From Salipiger sp. CCB-MM3 (lineage in GTDB: Bacteria; Pseudomonadota; Alphaproteobacteria; Rhodobacterales; Rhodobacteraceae): DNA of 64,000 bases. Location of the stretch: the NCBI RefSeq assembly GCF_001687105.1, contig NZ_CP014595.1, forward strand, positions 1,954,501-2,018,500, given 5' to 3'. Shown one piece after another: positions 16,640 through 29,066 of this stretch. The notes beneath the pieces were generated by a model. The model did not search any database. It was given only the letters and a program-made list of their open reading frames with translations, and was not told the DNA's origin. Both the position numbers and the translations under genes were made by a program. Numbering within the stretch: position 1 is the stretch's first letter; each line of letters begins with the position of its first letter.

Positions 16640-18571
16640 ATGGGCAAAGTGATCGGTATCGACCTCGGCACCACGAACTCCTGCGTCGCCATCATGGACG
16701 GCAGCCAGGCACGCGTGATCGAAAACGCCGAAGGCGCACGTACCACCCCGTCGATCGTCGCCTTCACCGACGACGAACGTCTTGTTGGCCAGCCCGCAAA
16801 GCGGCAGGCCGTGACCAACCCCGAAGCCACCATCTTCGCTGTCAAGCGTCTGATCGGTCGCCGCACCACCGATGCGGAAGTGACCAAGGACCAGAACATC
16901 GTCCCGTATAAAATCGTGGACGGCGGCAATGGCGATGCCTGGGTTGAAGCCAAGGGCGAGAAATACTCGCCGTCTCAAATCTCTGCCTTCATCCTCGGTA
17001 AGATGAAGGAAACCGCCGAGAGCTATCTTGGCGAAGAGGTGACCCAAGCGGTCATCACCGTTCCCGCATACTTCAACGACCAGCAGCGTCAGGCGACGAA
17101 AGACGCCGGTAAGATCGCTGGCCTCGAAGTGCTGCGCATCATCAACGAGCCGACCGCGGCTGCGCTGGCCTATGGCCTCGACAAGAAAGAGTCGAAGACG
17201 ATTGCCGTCTACGACCTTGGCGGCGGTACGTTCGACGTGACCATCCTCGAGATCGACGATGGCCTGTTCGAAGTGAAATCCACCAACGGCGACACGTTCC
17301 TCGGCGGTGAAGACTTCGACATGCGGATCGTGAACTACCTCGCGGATGAGTTCAAAAAAGAGCACCAGGTCGACCTGACCAAGGACAAGATGGCCCTGCA
17401 GCGTCTCAAGGAAGCTGCGGAAAAGGCCAAGATCGAACTGTCCAGCTCCAGCCAGACCGAGATCAACCAGCCGTTCATCTCGATGGGCTCGAACGGCCAG
17501 CCGCTGCACATGGTCATGAAGCTGACCCGTGCGAAGCTGGAAAGCCTTGTGTCGGACCTGATCAAAGCGTCGATCAAGCCGTGCCAAGCCGCGCTGAAGG
17601 ATGCTGGCCTCACCAAAGACGAGATCGACGAAGTCGTTCTGGTCGGTGGTCAGACCCGTATGCCGAAAGTCTTCGAAGAAGTGACGAAGTTCTTTGGCAA
17701 AGAGCCGCACAAGGGTGTGAACCCGGACGAAGTGGTTGCCATGGGCGCCGCCATTCAGGCCGGTGTTCTGCAGGGTGACGTGAAGGACGTTGTTCTTCTC
17801 GACGTGACCCCGCTGTCGCTGGGCATCGAGACGCTGGGTGGCGTGTTCACCCGCCTGATCGACCGCAACACCACGATCCCGACCAAGAAGTCGCAGATTT
17901 TCTCCACCGCCGAAGACAACCAGTCGGCCGTGACGATCCGCGTCTTCCAGGGTGAGCGCGAGATGGCTGCCGACAACAAGCTTCTCGGCCAGTTCAACCT
18001 CGAGGACATCCCGCCGGCGCCGCGCGGTCTGCCGCAGATCGAGGTGACCTTCGACATCGACGCCAACGGCATCGTCTCTGTTTCGGCCAAAGACAAAGGC
18101 ACGAACAAAGAGCAGAAGATCACCATTCAGGCGTCGGGCGGCCTGTCGGACGCCGACATCGAGAAGATGGTGCAGGACGCCGAGGAGAACGCCGAGGCGG
18201 ACAAGGCCCGCAAAGAGCTGGTCGAGGCCCGCAACCAAGCGGAAAGCCTCATCCACTCGACCGAGAAATCGATCGAGGACCACGGCGACAAGGTCGATCC
18301 GTCCACCATCGAGGCCATCGAACTGGCGCTGTCGGCGCTCAAGGACGATCTCGAGAAGGACGACATCACCGGCGAGAAGCTGAAGGCTGGCATCCAGAAC
18401 GTGACCGAAGCGGCCATGCGTCTGGGCGAGGCGATCTACAAGGCGCAGGCCGAAGAGGGTGACAGCACCCCCGAAGCCGATGCCGGTGACGCCGACAAGT
18501 CGGGCCCGGCGGATGACGACAACATCGTGGACGCGGATTTCGAAGACCTCGATGACCGCAAGCGCAGCTAA
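16640..18571 (+). CDS. dnaK: Molecular chaperone DnaK (Hsp70)
   Basis: ATP-dependent chaperone of 643 residues. The phosphate loop is [11 protein letters not shown] (6-16), phosphate 2 is [12 protein letters not shown], and the adenosine motif is [13 protein letters not shown]. The substrate-binding domain follows the [14 protein letters not shown] linker. The C-terminal lid ends in an acidic tail. The start is ATG 16640, with GGAAAGGG before it; earlier in-frame starts overlap the divergent alkB region. dnaJ follows after a terminator-like stem. The DnaK-DnaJ pair refolds proteins and, in this group, also restrains RpoH. Confidence 0.98.
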   Translation: MGKVIGIDLGTTNSCVAIMDGSQARVIENAEGARTTPSIVAFTDDERLVGQPAKRQAVTNPEATIFAVKRLIGRRTTDAEVTKDQNIVPYKIVDGGNGDAWVEAKGEKYSPSQISAFILGKMKETAESYLGEEVTQAVITVPAYFNDQQRQATKDAGKIAGLEVLRIINEPTAAALAYGLDKKESKTIAVYDLGGGTFDVTILEIDDGLFEVKSTNGDTFLGGEDFDMRIVNYLADEFKKEHQVDLTKDKMALQRLKEAAEKAKIELSSSSQTEINQPFISMGSNGQPLHMVMKLTRAKLESLVSDLIKASIKPCQAALKDAGLTKDEIDEVVLVGGQTRMPKVFEEVTKFFGKEPHKGVNPDEVVAMGAAIQAGVLQGDVKDVVLLDVTPLSLGIETLGGVFTRLIDRNTTIPTKKSQIFSTAEDNQSAVTIRVFQGEREMAADNKLLGQFNLEDIPPAPRGLPQIEVTFDIDANGIVSVSAKDKGTNKEQKITIQASGGLSDADIEKMVQDAEENAEADKARKELVEARNQAESLIHSTEKSIEDHGDKVDPSTIEAIELALSALKDDLEKDDITGEKLKAGIQNVTEAAMRLGEAIYKAQAEEGDSTPEADAGDADKSGPADDDNIVDADFEDLDDRKRS

Positions 18572-18591
18572 GCCATAGCGGAACCAGACGG

Positions 18592-18622
18592 GGGCCGGTC
18601 CGGATGCCGGACCGGCCCTTTT
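18592..18622 (+). terminator. Terminator-like hairpin between dnaK and dnaJ
   Basis: A 12-bp stem (18592-18603 with 18607-18618) with a 3-base loop is followed by TTTT. It probably reduces transcription from dnaK into dnaJ, which would set a higher DnaK than DnaJ level; partial read-through is plausible. Confidence 0.75.
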
Positions 18623-18647
18623 CTGTTCCGGGCCAAGGAGGGCATGG

Positions 18648-19805
18648 ATGTCCAAGCGTGACTATTACGAGCTGCTCGGCGTCGCCAAAGGGGCCTCCGC
18701 GGACGAGATCAAGAAGGGCTATCGCAAGAAGGCGAAGGAACTTCACCCAGACCGGAACGCGGACAACCCTGACGCTGAAGCTCAGTTCAAGGAAGTGAAC
18801 GAGGCCTATGAGGTCCTCAAGGACGCCGACAAGAAGGCAGCCTACGACCGGTTCGGCCACGCCGCCTTCGAGGGTGGCATGGGTGGCAGTGGTCGTCCGG
18901 GCGGCGGCGGGTTCGGCCAACAGGGCGACTTCGCCTCGGCCTTCTCCGACGTGTTCGACGATCTCTTCGGCGACTTCATGGGCGGTGGCCGCGGTGGCGG
19001 CGGTGGACGGACGCGCGCAGCGCGCGGGGCCGACCTGCGCTACAACCTGCGTGTGACGCTCGAAGAGGCCTACGGCGGCCTGCAGAAGACCATCAATGTG
19101 CCGACCTCGGTGCAATGTGGCGAGTGCCACGGCTCGGGCGCCGAAGGCGGCGCGGAGCCGGTGACCTGTCCGACCTGTTCGGGCATGGGCAAGGTCCGCG
19201 CTACGCAGGGCTTCTTTACCGTCGAGCGCACCTGTCCCACCTGTTCGGGACTGGGCCAGATCATCAAGAATCCCTGTAACGCCTGTGGCGGTCAGGGCCG
19301 GGTGCAGAAAGAGCGCTCGCTGTCGGTGAACATCCCCGCTGGGGTCGAGACCGGCACCCGTATCCGTCTCGCCGGTGAGGGCGAGGCTGGCATGCGAGGC
19401 GGGCCTCCGGGCGATCTCTACATCTTCATCGAGGTGAAGAAACACGAGATCTTCGAGCGTGAGAGCACCGAACTGCATTGCCGCGTGCCGGTGTCGATGA
19501 CCACCGCCGCGCTTGGCGGCGACATCGAGGTGCCGACGATCGACGGTGGCCGCAGCCGGGTGAAAATCCCCGCGGGCAGCCAGTCCGGTCGTCAGATGCG
19601 CCTGCGTGGCAAGGGCATGCCCTCGCTGCGTGGTGGCGGCACCGGTGACATGTTCATCGAACTGGCGGTGGAAACGCCGGTCAACCTCACCTCGCGGCAG
19701 AAGGAACTGCTGCGCGAATTCGAGGGGCAGTCCGAGGACAACAACCCCGAGTCGAAGAGCTTCTTTTCTTCGGTCAAAGGGTTCTGGGACTCGATGAAGG
19801 GCTGA
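18648..19805 (+). CDS. dnaJ: Chaperone DnaJ (Hsp40)
   Basis: Co-chaperone that delivers substrates to DnaK and triggers its ATPase, 385 residues. The J-domain contains the HPD motif in [10 protein letters not shown] (about 33-35). A Gly/Phe-rich segment (about 75-125) is followed by four zinc-finger repeats, [24 protein letters not shown] and CNACGGQG, then the C-terminal peptide-binding domains. Its start has AAGGAGGG. It follows the dnaK terminator by 26 bases. Confidence 0.98.
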   Translation: MSKRDYYELLGVAKGASADEIKKGYRKKAKELHPDRNADNPDAEAQFKEVNEAYEVLKDADKKAAYDRFGHAAFEGGMGGSGRPGGGGFGQQGDFASAFSDVFDDLFGDFMGGGRGGGGGRTRAARGADLRYNLRVTLEEAYGGLQKTINVPTSVQCGECHGSGAEGGAEPVTCPTCSGMGKVRATQGFFTVERTCPTCSGLGQIIKNPCNACGGQGRVQKERSLSVNIPAGVETGTRIRLAGEGEAGMRGGPPGDLYIFIEVKKHEIFERESTELHCRVPVSMTTAALGGDIEVPTIDGGRSRVKIPAGSQSGRQMRLRGKGMPSLRGGGTGDMFIELAVETPVNLTSRQKELLREFEGQSEDNNPESKSFFSSVKGFWDSMKG

Positions 19806-19831
19806 GCCACGGCTCTTGAGACTTTGGGAAG

Positions 19832-19857
19832 CGGCGCGGGGTCTCCCGCGCCGTTTT
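19832..19857 (+). terminator. Intrinsic terminator after dnaJ
   Basis: Nine-bp stem CGGCGCGGG / CCCGCGCCG (19832-19840 and 19845-19853), loop GTCT, then TTTTCGTTT. Confidence 0.88.
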
Positions 19858-19918
19858 CGTTTGCGGGCACGGATGGCGCTTAACGCTTTTCTAACCTCGC
19901 TGCCGCCATGCTGAAGCG

Positions 19919-20683
19919 ATGACCCGCCCGCGCCATTTCTCGGACAGCCAGCCCACGCTCTTCGCCCATGACGAGGCGCCGGTGCAGCCGGTGCCGGGCA
20001 CGCGCGCGCTGCCGTCCTACATCCGCGATCACCGCAAGCGCCTGCGCGAGCGCTTCCTGCAGGGCGGGGCGGAGGCGCTGCCGGATTACGAATTGCTCGA
20101 ACTGGTGCTATTTCGCGCGATTCCCCGGCAAGACGTGAAACCGCTGGCGCGGCGCCTTCTCGACGGCTTCGGCGATTTCAACGGGGTGGTCTCGGCCCCG
20201 CCCGCGCGATTGCGCGATGTTCAGGGCGTGGGCGATTCGGTGGTGACGGAACTGAAGATCGTCGAGGCGGCGGCGCACAGGCTCGCCCGCAGCCGGGTGC
20301 TGCAACGGCCCGTGGTCAGCTCTTGGGAGGCGCTGCTGGATTATTGCCAGACCGCCATGGCGCATGCCGAGACAGAGCAGTTCCGCATCCTGTTTCTGGA
20401 CCGCAAGAACGTGCTGATCGCCGATGAGGCGCAGGCGCGGGGCACGGTGGATCACGTGCCCGTCTACCCGCGCGAGGTGGTGAAACGCGCGCTCGAGCTT
20501 AACGCCAGCGCGCTGATCCTCGTGCACAACCATCCCTCTGGCGATCCCACACCCAGCAGCGCCGACATCGACATGACCGCACAGATCGAGGCGGCGGCCA
20601 GCGTCATGGGCATCACGCTCCACGATCATCTGGTGATCGGGCGCTCGCGCGAGCTGAGCTTTCGGGCCGAGGGGCTGCTCTAG
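19919..20683 (+). CDS. radC: RadC family JAB-domain protein
   Basis: A 254-residue protein of the RadC/UPF0758 family. An N-terminal helix-hairpin-helix region (about 40-110, with ALPDYELLELVLFRAIPRQD) precedes a JAB1/MPN metalloprotease-like domain with the metal site in LVHNHPSGDPTPSSADIDMT. The family was linked to recombination repair, but its biochemical role is unsettled. The stop is one base from the stop of the convergent PBP-OmpA gene, and I see no terminator between them. Confidence 0.92.
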   Translation: MTRPRHFSDSQPTLFAHDEAPVQPVPGTRALPSYIRDHRKRLRERFLQGGAEALPDYELLELVLFRAIPRQDVKPLARRLLDGFGDFNGVVSAPPARLRDVQGVGDSVVTELKIVEAAAHRLARSRVLQRPVVSSWEALLDYCQTAMAHAETEQFRILFLDRKNVLIADEAQARGTVDHVPVYPREVVKRALELNASALILVHNHPSGDPTPSSADIDMTAQIEAAASVMGITLHDHLVIGRSRELSFRAEGLL

Positions 20684-20684
20684 C

Positions 20685-22259
20685 TCAGCGCAGCCAAACC
20701 TCGACGCGGCGATTCACCTGACGGCCCCAGACCGTCTCGTCGCAGGCCATGGGCATGGCCTCGCCGAAGGCATCGGTCTCCAGCGTGATGCCCGCAAGGT
20801 CCGTGGCCTCTGCCGCCGATCGCACCGCATCGCGCACCGAGGCCGCGCGTTCCTCCGCGATCTCGAGGTTTCCGGCGGCGGGCCCCTGACCATCCGAGAA
20901 GCCGACGAACACCAGCGTGCGCCCGTCGTAGTCGCCCAGTTCCAGCGCGCGGGCCAGTTGCTGCACGTTGGAGCGCGACTGCGCGTCGAGGCGCGCGGAA
21001 TTGGGCTCGAAGCGGAAGGAGGTGGTCAGCCGCCGCATCGGGGCCAGCGTGGTGACCAGCCGTTTCAGCTCGCCCAGCCCCTCTTCGCCCTCGGCCACCT
21101 GCACCGCATTGGCGAGCCGGTCGCCCTGCGCGTCGAGCGGCAGTTCCTCGGGGGCCTGATCGACAAACCCGGCGCGGCGGATGACGATCTGCGCCGGGGC
21201 CGAGCGGGTGAACTCCAGAAACTCGCGGGCCAGCTTCGGCAGCCGCCGCGCGGGCAGGTAGACGAAGACCGGCATGGTCAGCGGGTAGTCTTCGGTCTTG
21301 ATCGCCTGCCGTGTGCCGCGCAGATGAAAGCCGCAGCTGCCGGTGAGCACCAAGGGTCGGGCGTTTCCAACCTCGGCGGCGCTGATGAACCCAAGTCCCA
21401 GCGGATCGCCCGTGACCGCCTCGGCAAGCTCGGGGGCGGTGGCGTGACGTTTGGTTTCGGCGCTGCGCAGGCTGAGGGAGGGGGGCTGCAAAAGCCGGTC
21501 CTCGAGCGCCTGCACCAGTCCCGAGCCTTCGCGCGGCAGATGCAGCACGATGGGCGCATCCGGCCCGCCAAGCGCCTGCCAATTGTCGATCTCGCCCGAC
21601 AGGACATGCGCCAGATCGGGCAGGGTGACCGCGCCCACGGGATTGTCCGGCGCGACCACCGGGATCAGCGCATCCAGCGCCAGCACGCGGCTGCGGTTGG
21701 GCTCGCTGAGGTCGCCAAGACCGGCGGCCCGCGCCAGTTCCTGCTCTGCCGGGCGAATGGCGCGCAGGGCGATGGCGATGTCCGCCTCATCGGCCAGCAG
21801 ATCGGCAAACCCCTCGTCGGTGCTCGATGGGGCGACGTCGAAACGTCCGATCACCCGCTCGGGATCGCTGAGGGTGAAGCGGGTGCCGCCCTCGGCCAAT
21901 GTGCTGCGCGTGACGGTGTAATCGTTGCGCTGCACAAAGCTCTCGATCAGCGCAGGCATCAGCAGATCGCCCATGGTCGCCGCGCCCGAGATGCGCATCT
22001 CGGCGACGAAATCGGTGAGGGAGGGGCAGCCTACGCCCTCGCAGAGCACGCCAGAGCTGTCGACGGTGAGCTCGCCATAGCGGCTGTCGATGCGATAGAA
22101 CTCGCCATCAAAGCCCAGCATGGTGCCGTTCAGCTCGATACCGCCATCGCGCGAGCGCAGGGTGACGTCCTGCGCAGCAGCCGCGGTGCCCAGACCCGAG
22201 GCGAGCAGGGCGCCCGGAATGAAAAGTGCGGCGATGATCGCCGCACGGACCTGTCTCAT
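20685..22259 (-). CDS. Substrate-binding-like and OmpA-domain fusion protein
   Basis: A 524-residue exported protein joining two domains. A signal peptide (residues 1-29) leads to a PstS-like periplasmic binding-protein region (about 70-375; see SEPNRSRVLALDALIPVVAPDNPV and GDPLGLGFISAAEVG), then a C-terminal OmpA peptidoglycan-binding domain (about 400-524; FRFEPNSARLDAQSR, GFSDGQG, NLEIAEERAASVRDA, NRRVEVWLR). It may bind a phosphate-like or other ligand while anchored to the cell wall; the ligand is unknown. It lies 22 bases downstream of the 22282 gene and is probably co-transcribed with it. Confidence 0.75.
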   Translation of the reverse strand: MRQVRAAIIAALFIPGALLASGLGTAAAAQDVTLRSRDGGIELNGTMLGFDGEFYRIDSRYGELTVDSSGVLCEGVGCPSLTDFVAEMRISGAATMGDLLMPALIESFVQRNDYTVTRSTLAEGGTRFTLSDPERVIGRFDVAPSSTDEGFADLLADEADIAIALRAIRPAEQELARAAGLGDLSEPNRSRVLALDALIPVVAPDNPVGAVTLPDLAHVLSGEIDNWQALGGPDAPIVLHLPREGSGLVQALEDRLLQPPSLSLRSAETKRHATAPELAEAVTGDPLGLGFISAAEVGNARPLVLTGSCGFHLRGTRQAIKTEDYPLTMPVFVYLPARRLPKLAREFLEFTRSAPAQIVIRRAGFVDQAPEELPLDAQGDRLANAVQVAEGEEGLGELKRLVTTLAPMRRLTTSFRFEPNSARLDAQSRSNVQQLARALELGDYDGRTLVFVGFSDGQGPAAGNLEIAEERAASVRDAVRSAAEATDLAGITLETDAFGEAMPMACDETVWGRQVNRRVEVWLR

Positions 22260-22281
22260 CTGGGCCTCTTGACCGCTCGTT

Positions 22282-23241
22282 CTACTTGGCGGCGATCTTC
22301 AGGTCTTCGAGCAGGTTTTTCAACACCAGAAAGTCGCCAGTGGTGCTGCAATCGGGGATCGCGAGCGTAAGATCGCGCGCCCGCAGCTTGTCGCCAAGGC
22401 GGCGCTCCAGCGTCTGCGCTTCGATCTGCTGGCCGCAGTTGGCCCCGGTGATCTCGGCTTCGATGGTCAGCGCCACGGCGCCAGCCTTCTTCGCGGCGGC
22501 GGCGGGGAATGTGTAAACCTCGGCGATCAGCGGGTCGGGGCTTTCGGCGTCACCGAGGCGGGTCATAAAGCCGCCTTCGCCCTGCGCGGTGCGGGTCAGA
22601 TCGCCCGCGGCGGCGGCCCAGATATGGCCCTGATCGTCATCGCGGGCGCCGAACTCATTGGCATGCAGCATCAGGCCGCTGTCGCCGCGCCACTGCAACA
22701 CCACCCGATCATAGAAGGGCAGAGCGGGAACCTCGGCGATTGCCGTCTGGCCATCGCCATTGGCGAAAGAGGCAATGAAAAGCGCATGTTCCGCCAGAGC
22801 TGGAACCTTCACCCGCAGCGTCCCGTCGGGTTGGGTCACCTCGGTGAACATCAGCCCGTTGTGGTGGATGGTGACACGCTCGGAGGCATAGCAGGGCGCA
22901 TCGATATCCAAGGCGACGATGGCACCAGCGCCAGTGCGCGCGTTCATCGTCACGCTGCAATCGGCCGCTTCCAGAGAGGTCTCTTCGGGCAGGCTCGGCG
23001 TGCCGAGGGCGGGCTCTGTCACCGCCGCGGCAAGATGCAGCTGCGCGGTGGGCAGGGCGGCTTCGGCGGCGCGGTCGGCGGGCAGCCGGGGCAGCGCAGC
23101 CGAGGAGGTGTCTTCGATTTGCGCGATCTGCAGGGCGGCGGGCTTTGGGCTGCGCGCATCATGCTGCTGCATGGCAAAGCCGATGCTCAGCGCCGCACCA
23201 ATGGTCACTGCCGCAAGTCTGTAGGTCTTCATCCGTCCCAT
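22282..23241 (-). CDS. Exported protein of unknown function
   Basis: A 319-residue protein with an N-terminal hydrophobic segment (RLAAVTIGAALSIGFAM, about residues 8-24) serving as signal peptide or anchor, an Ala/Pro-rich stretch to about 85, and a folded part with four or more cysteines (CSVTMN, PCYAS, NCGQQ, DCST) suitable for disulfides. I do not recognise a domain. I believe related proteins sit beside secA in other Roseobacters under the loose name translocase, but cannot confirm it. The ATG at 23241 has GGGGGAG six bases upstream and is preferred over an earlier frame opening at 23373. It runs ahead of the PBP-OmpA gene. Confidence 0.7.
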   Translation of the reverse strand: MGRMKTYRLAAVTIGAALSIGFAMQQHDARSPKPAALQIAQIEDTSSAALPRLPADRAAEAALPTAQLHLAAAVTEPALGTPSLPEETSLEAADCSVTMNARTGAGAIVALDIDAPCYASERVTIHHNGLMFTEVTQPDGTLRVKVPALAEHALFIASFANGDGQTAIAEVPALPFYDRVVLQWRGDSGLMLHANEFGARDDDQGHIWAAAAGDLTRTAQGEGGFMTRLGDAESPDPLIAEVYTFPAAAAKKAGAVALTIEAEITGANCGQQIEAQTLERRLGDKLRARDLTLAIPDCSTTGDFLVLKNLLEDLKIAAK

Positions 23242-23355
23242 TGCGAACTCCCCCGTCACTCTGAACTGCGGCCAGAGACTCGACCGCTCGAACTGATCTG
23301 GGAAACAGTCTGTCTTTGAAAAGAGGCGCTGATTGGGCGAAGCCGCGGAGTCATC

Positions 23356-23391
23356 GGGGCGGGCCCGCGACATATCGCGCGGACCCGCCCC
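23356..23391 (-). terminator. GC-rich hairpin downstream of secA
   Basis: A 14-bp stem with one T-G wobble on the minus strand (23356-23369 with 23378-23391) lies 28 bases after the secA stop. No T-run follows it, so it may stabilise the 3' end or act as a weak terminator. Confidence 0.5.
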
Positions 23392-23418
23392 GTTGTTACG
23401 TCAGCCGATCTGACCGGT

Positions 23419-26139
<2,721 letters not shown>

Positions 26140-26323
26140 GTGGCCTGCCTGTCCTGTCTGACAAAGTCGTGTTCTGCGTGAGGCATCCGCTTGCCCGCCT
26201 CGCACTCAACCCATATGACACAGGGGAACGACCGGCCTTGCAGAGCCTTCAGGCGATGTAAGCGGCAGGTTGGTAAGTGTCAACGCCGCCCGGTGGCGGG
26301 CGGCCAACAGGAAGGACGCCTAG

Positions 26324-27187
26324 ATGCCCAAAACCCTCACCAAACTGGGCGCGGCTGCGCTCGCCCTCACGTTCGCGCTGCCGCTTCACGCGCAGGAGCA
26401 AACCGAGGCGCCGAGTGCCGAGACCGTCGTCGCCACGGTGAATGGCCAGGACATCACGCTGGGCGAGATGCTGATCATCCGCGCCAGCCTGCCCGACCAG
26501 TACCAGCAGCTTGGCGATGACGTGCTCTGGAGCGGCATTCTCGACCAGCTCGTGCAGCAAGAAGTGCTGGCGCAGGACGAGAAGGCGGTCGAGACCAACC
26601 GCGTGAAGCTGTCGATGGCCACCGAGCACCGCACGCTGATGGCCGCCGAGACCGTGTCTGCCGTGGCCGAGGCCGCGGTGACCGACGAGGCGATCCAAGC
26701 CGCTTATGATGCGCAATACGCCGATGCCGATCAGGGGCAGGAATTCAACGCGTCGCACATCCTCGTGGAGTCCGAGGACGAAGCGAAAGCGATCATCGAA
26801 GAACTGCAGGGCGGCGCCGATTTCGCCGAGGTGGCGAAAGAGAAGTCGACCGGACCGTCGGGCCCGAACGGCGGCGAGCTGGGCTGGTTCAGCGCCGGCA
26901 TGATGGTCGAGCCGTTTCAGGCCGCCGTCGAGAAGATGGAGCCCGGCGCGATCACCGAGGCGCCGGTGCAGACCCAGTTCGGCTGGCATGTGATCAAGCT
27001 CAACGAGACCCGCGCCAAGGAAGCGCCGGCGCTCGACGAGGTGCGCGACCAGATCGCACAGCAGGTGCAGCAGGAGGCGGTGAAAGCCTATATGGACGAC
27101 GCCATCGCTGGCGCCGAGATCACCCGCACCGAGGCTGGCGAGATCGACCCCTCGGTTCTGTCCAACTTCGAGCTGCTGGAGAAGTAA
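26324..27187 (+). CDS. Periplasmic parvulin-type peptidyl-prolyl isomerase
   Basis: A 287-residue exported isomerase of the PpiC/PrsA/SurA type. A signal peptide (ending LPLHAQ) is followed by an N-terminal helical chaperone region and a parvulin domain (about 135-235) with NASHILVESEDEAKAI, STGPSGPNGGELGWFSAGMMV and QTQFGWHVIKL, all standard landmarks. It probably helps fold outer-membrane proteins after Sec export. It diverges from secA. argJ begins directly after the TAA stop, an odd functional partner but seemingly in one operon. Confidence 0.9.
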   Translation: MPKTLTKLGAAALALTFALPLHAQEQTEAPSAETVVATVNGQDITLGEMLIIRASLPDQYQQLGDDVLWSGILDQLVQQEVLAQDEKAVETNRVKLSMATEHRTLMAAETVSAVAEAAVTDEAIQAAYDAQYADADQGQEFNASHILVESEDEAKAIIEELQGGADFAEVAKEKSTGPSGPNGGELGWFSAGMMVEPFQAAVEKMEPGAITEAPVQTQFGWHVIKLNETRAKEAPALDEVRDQIAQQVQQEAVKAYMDDAIAGAEITRTEAGEIDPSVLSNFELLEK

Positions 27188-28417
27188 GTGGCCAAGACCC
27201 TCGCCGTTTCCCCGCTGGCCCCTGCGGCCTTTCCTGAACTGCCGGTGATCGACGGGGTGCGTTTCGCCTCCGTCGCCGCCGGGGTGCGCTACGCGGGGCG
27301 CACCGACGTCATGCTCGCCCAGCTTGATGCGGGCAGCACCATGGCGGGGGTCTTCACCCGCTCGGCCACAAGGTCCGCCCCCGTGCTGGACTGTCAGGCG
27401 AAGATCGGCGCGGCCTCGGATGAGGGCGCGGCGATCATCGTGAACTCGGGCAACTCCAACGCCTTCACCGGCAAGAACGGCATCGAGAGCACCCGCGCGG
27501 TGACCTCGGCCGTGGCGGCCGCGACCGGCCTGCCGGAGAACCGCGTGTTCTCGTCGTCCACCGGCGTGATCGGCGAGCCGCTGCCGCATGAGCGCATCAC
27601 CGCCAAGGTCGATGAGCTTGTGGCCGCACTCGACGCGGATGGCATCTCAGGCGCCGCCAAGGCGATCATGACCACCGACACCTTCCCGAAGGGCAAAGCC
27701 GTCACGGTCAGCCTGCCGGGCGGCGAGGTGAAGATCGCCGGCATCGCCAAGGGTTCGGGCATGATCGCGCCCGACATGGCGACGATGCTGGTCTATGTCT
27801 TCACCGACGCGAAAGTGCCGCAGCCGGTGCTGCAGGCACTGGTCAGCCAGATCAACGACCGCAGCTTCAACTGCATTACCGTCGACAGCGACACCTCGAC
27901 CTCCGACACGCTGCTCATGGGCGCCACTGGCGCCTCGGGCGTCGAGGTGACCGAGGCCGACACCGCCTTTGCCGAGGCGCTCGAGGAGGTCTTCCTCGAT
28001 CTGGCGCATCAGGTGGTGAAGGACGGAGAAGGCGCGACGAAATTCGTCACGGTGCAGGTCACCGGCGCGGCAAGCGACGCGGATGCGCGCACCCACGCCA
28101 TGGCCATCGCCAACTCGCCGCTGGTCAAGACCGCCATTGCTGGCGAGGATCCCAACTGGGGCCGCATCGTCATGGCGATCGGCAAATCCGGCGCTGCCGC
28201 CGACCGCGACCTTCTGACCATCCGCTTCGGCGACGTGCTGGTGGCCGAGAAAGGCTGGGTCTCGCCCGATTACCGCGAGGAAGACGGCGCGCGGCTGATG
28301 AAAGAGCCCGAGATCACCATCTCGGTCGATCTCGGCCTCGGGCAGGGCACGTCCACCGTGTGGACCTGTGACCTGACCCACGGCTACATCAGCATCAACG
28401 CCGACTACCGCTCGTGA
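27188..28417 (+). CDS. argJ: Bifunctional glutamate N-acetyltransferase/amino-acid N-acetyltransferase ArgJ
   Basis: Catalyses acetyl transfer from N-acetylornithine to glutamate and, in bifunctional forms, acetylation from acetyl-CoA, in arginine synthesis. The precursor is 409 residues; self-cleavage occurs before the Thr in KGSGMIAPDMATMLVYVF, creating alpha and beta chains, and this motif is intact. The start is GTG 27188, touching the stop of the isomerase gene; no ATG is available nearby in frame. NSGNSNAFTG and the C-terminal TCDLTHGYISINADYRS tail are typical. Confidence 0.96.
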   Translation: MAKTLAVSPLAPAAFPELPVIDGVRFASVAAGVRYAGRTDVMLAQLDAGSTMAGVFTRSATRSAPVLDCQAKIGAASDEGAAIIVNSGNSNAFTGKNGIESTRAVTSAVAAATGLPENRVFSSSTGVIGEPLPHERITAKVDELVAALDADGISGAAKAIMTTDTFPKGKAVTVSLPGGEVKIAGIAKGSGMIAPDMATMLVYVFTDAKVPQPVLQALVSQINDRSFNCITVDSDTSTSDTLLMGATGASGVEVTEADTAFAEALEEVFLDLAHQVVKDGEGATKFVTVQVTGAASDADARTHAMAIANSPLVKTAIAGEDPNWGRIVMAIGKSGAAADRDLLTIRFGDVLVAEKGWVSPDYREEDGARLMKEPEITISVDLGLGQGTSTVWTCDLTHGYISINADYRS

Positions 28418-28424
28418 GCGGTTG

Positions 28425-28457
28425 CCTCTTCGTCTAGAGGCAAATATCCCGGGGAGT
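28425..28457 (-). repeat. Dispersed intergenic repeat (REP-like), copy 1
   Basis: On the minus strand this reads ACTCCCCGGGATATTT followed by GCCTCTAGACGAAGAGG. The 16-base core (28442-28457) is identical to 52281-52296 in another intergenic gap. It resembles short repeats I associate with Rhodobacteraceae spacers. Confidence 0.5.
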
Positions 28458-28481
28458 GCGAGGGGCTGGCCCCTCGCTTTT
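28458..28481 (+). terminator. Intrinsic terminator after argJ
   Basis: Eight-bp stem GCGAGGGG / CCCCTCGC (28458-28465, 28470-28477), loop CTGG, then TTTT. It adjoins the repeat at 28425-28457 and comes just before mutT. Confidence 0.75.
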
Positions 28482-28506
28482 CCGTTCCTGCCGAAAGCGC
28501 CCGCCC

Positions 28507-28908
28507 ATGAAGAAGATCGTCCTCGTCTCCGCCGTTGCCCTGATCGACGTAGAGGGCCGCGTGCTGCTGGCACAGCGCCCCGAAGGCAAGTCCATGGCCG
28601 GTCTGTGGGAGTTTCCCGGCGGTAAGGTCGAGGCAGGGGAGACGCCCGAGGCGGCGCTCATCCGCGAGTTGCACGAAGAGCTGGGTATCGAGACATGGGA
28701 CAGCTGCCTCGCGCCGCTGACTTTCGCCTCGCACGCCTATGATGATTTCCATCTGCTGATGCCGCTTTTCGCCTGCCGCAAATGGCAGGGCGTGCCGCAG
28801 GCGCGCGAAGGGCAGGTGCTGAAATGGGCGCGGGCAAAAGACCTGTCGACCTATCCGATGCCGCCCGCGGATATCCCGCTGATCCCGATTCTGCGCGATC
28901 TGCTATAA
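28507..28908 (+). CDS. mutT: NUDIX hydrolase, 8-oxo-dGTP diphosphatase (MutT type)
   Basis: A 133-residue NUDIX enzyme that removes oxidised nucleotides such as 8-oxo-dGTP. The NUDIX box is complete: GGKVEAGETPEAALIRELHEELGI matches G-x5-E-x7-RE-x2-EE-xG in order. GLWEFPGG before it and AYDDFHLLMPLFACRKW after it are typical of MutT. ATG 28507 is preferred over an in-frame start at 28456 that lies inside the terminator stem. It has its own position after argJ, though read-through is possible. Confidence 0.9.
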   Translation: MKKIVLVSAVALIDVEGRVLLAQRPEGKSMAGLWEFPGGKVEAGETPEAALIRELHEELGIETWDSCLAPLTFASHAYDDFHLLMPLFACRKWQGVPQAREGQVLKWARAKDLSTYPMPPADIPLIPILRDLL

Positions 28909-29066
28909 GCAAGGGGTTTTCGGGTTTCAGCCTGATTGACCATAAATGCAGCGCAAAAAAGTGCGGAATTGCCTACTAATGAAACAGAATTGTGCAACTT
29001 AAGTGTAGTTTTGTTGTCGGTCATGCGCTAAAAACGTCTTCGCAAGGTTTTAGTTGAGGACACAAC

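Noticed and set aside
16441..16640. CIRCE element before dnaK
   Set aside because: I looked for TTAGCACTC-N9-GAGTGCTAA and found no match; an RpoH-type promoter fits better.
15983..18655. An 890-codon frame opposite dnaK and alkB
   Set aside because: Antisense to dnaK with no recognisable motifs.
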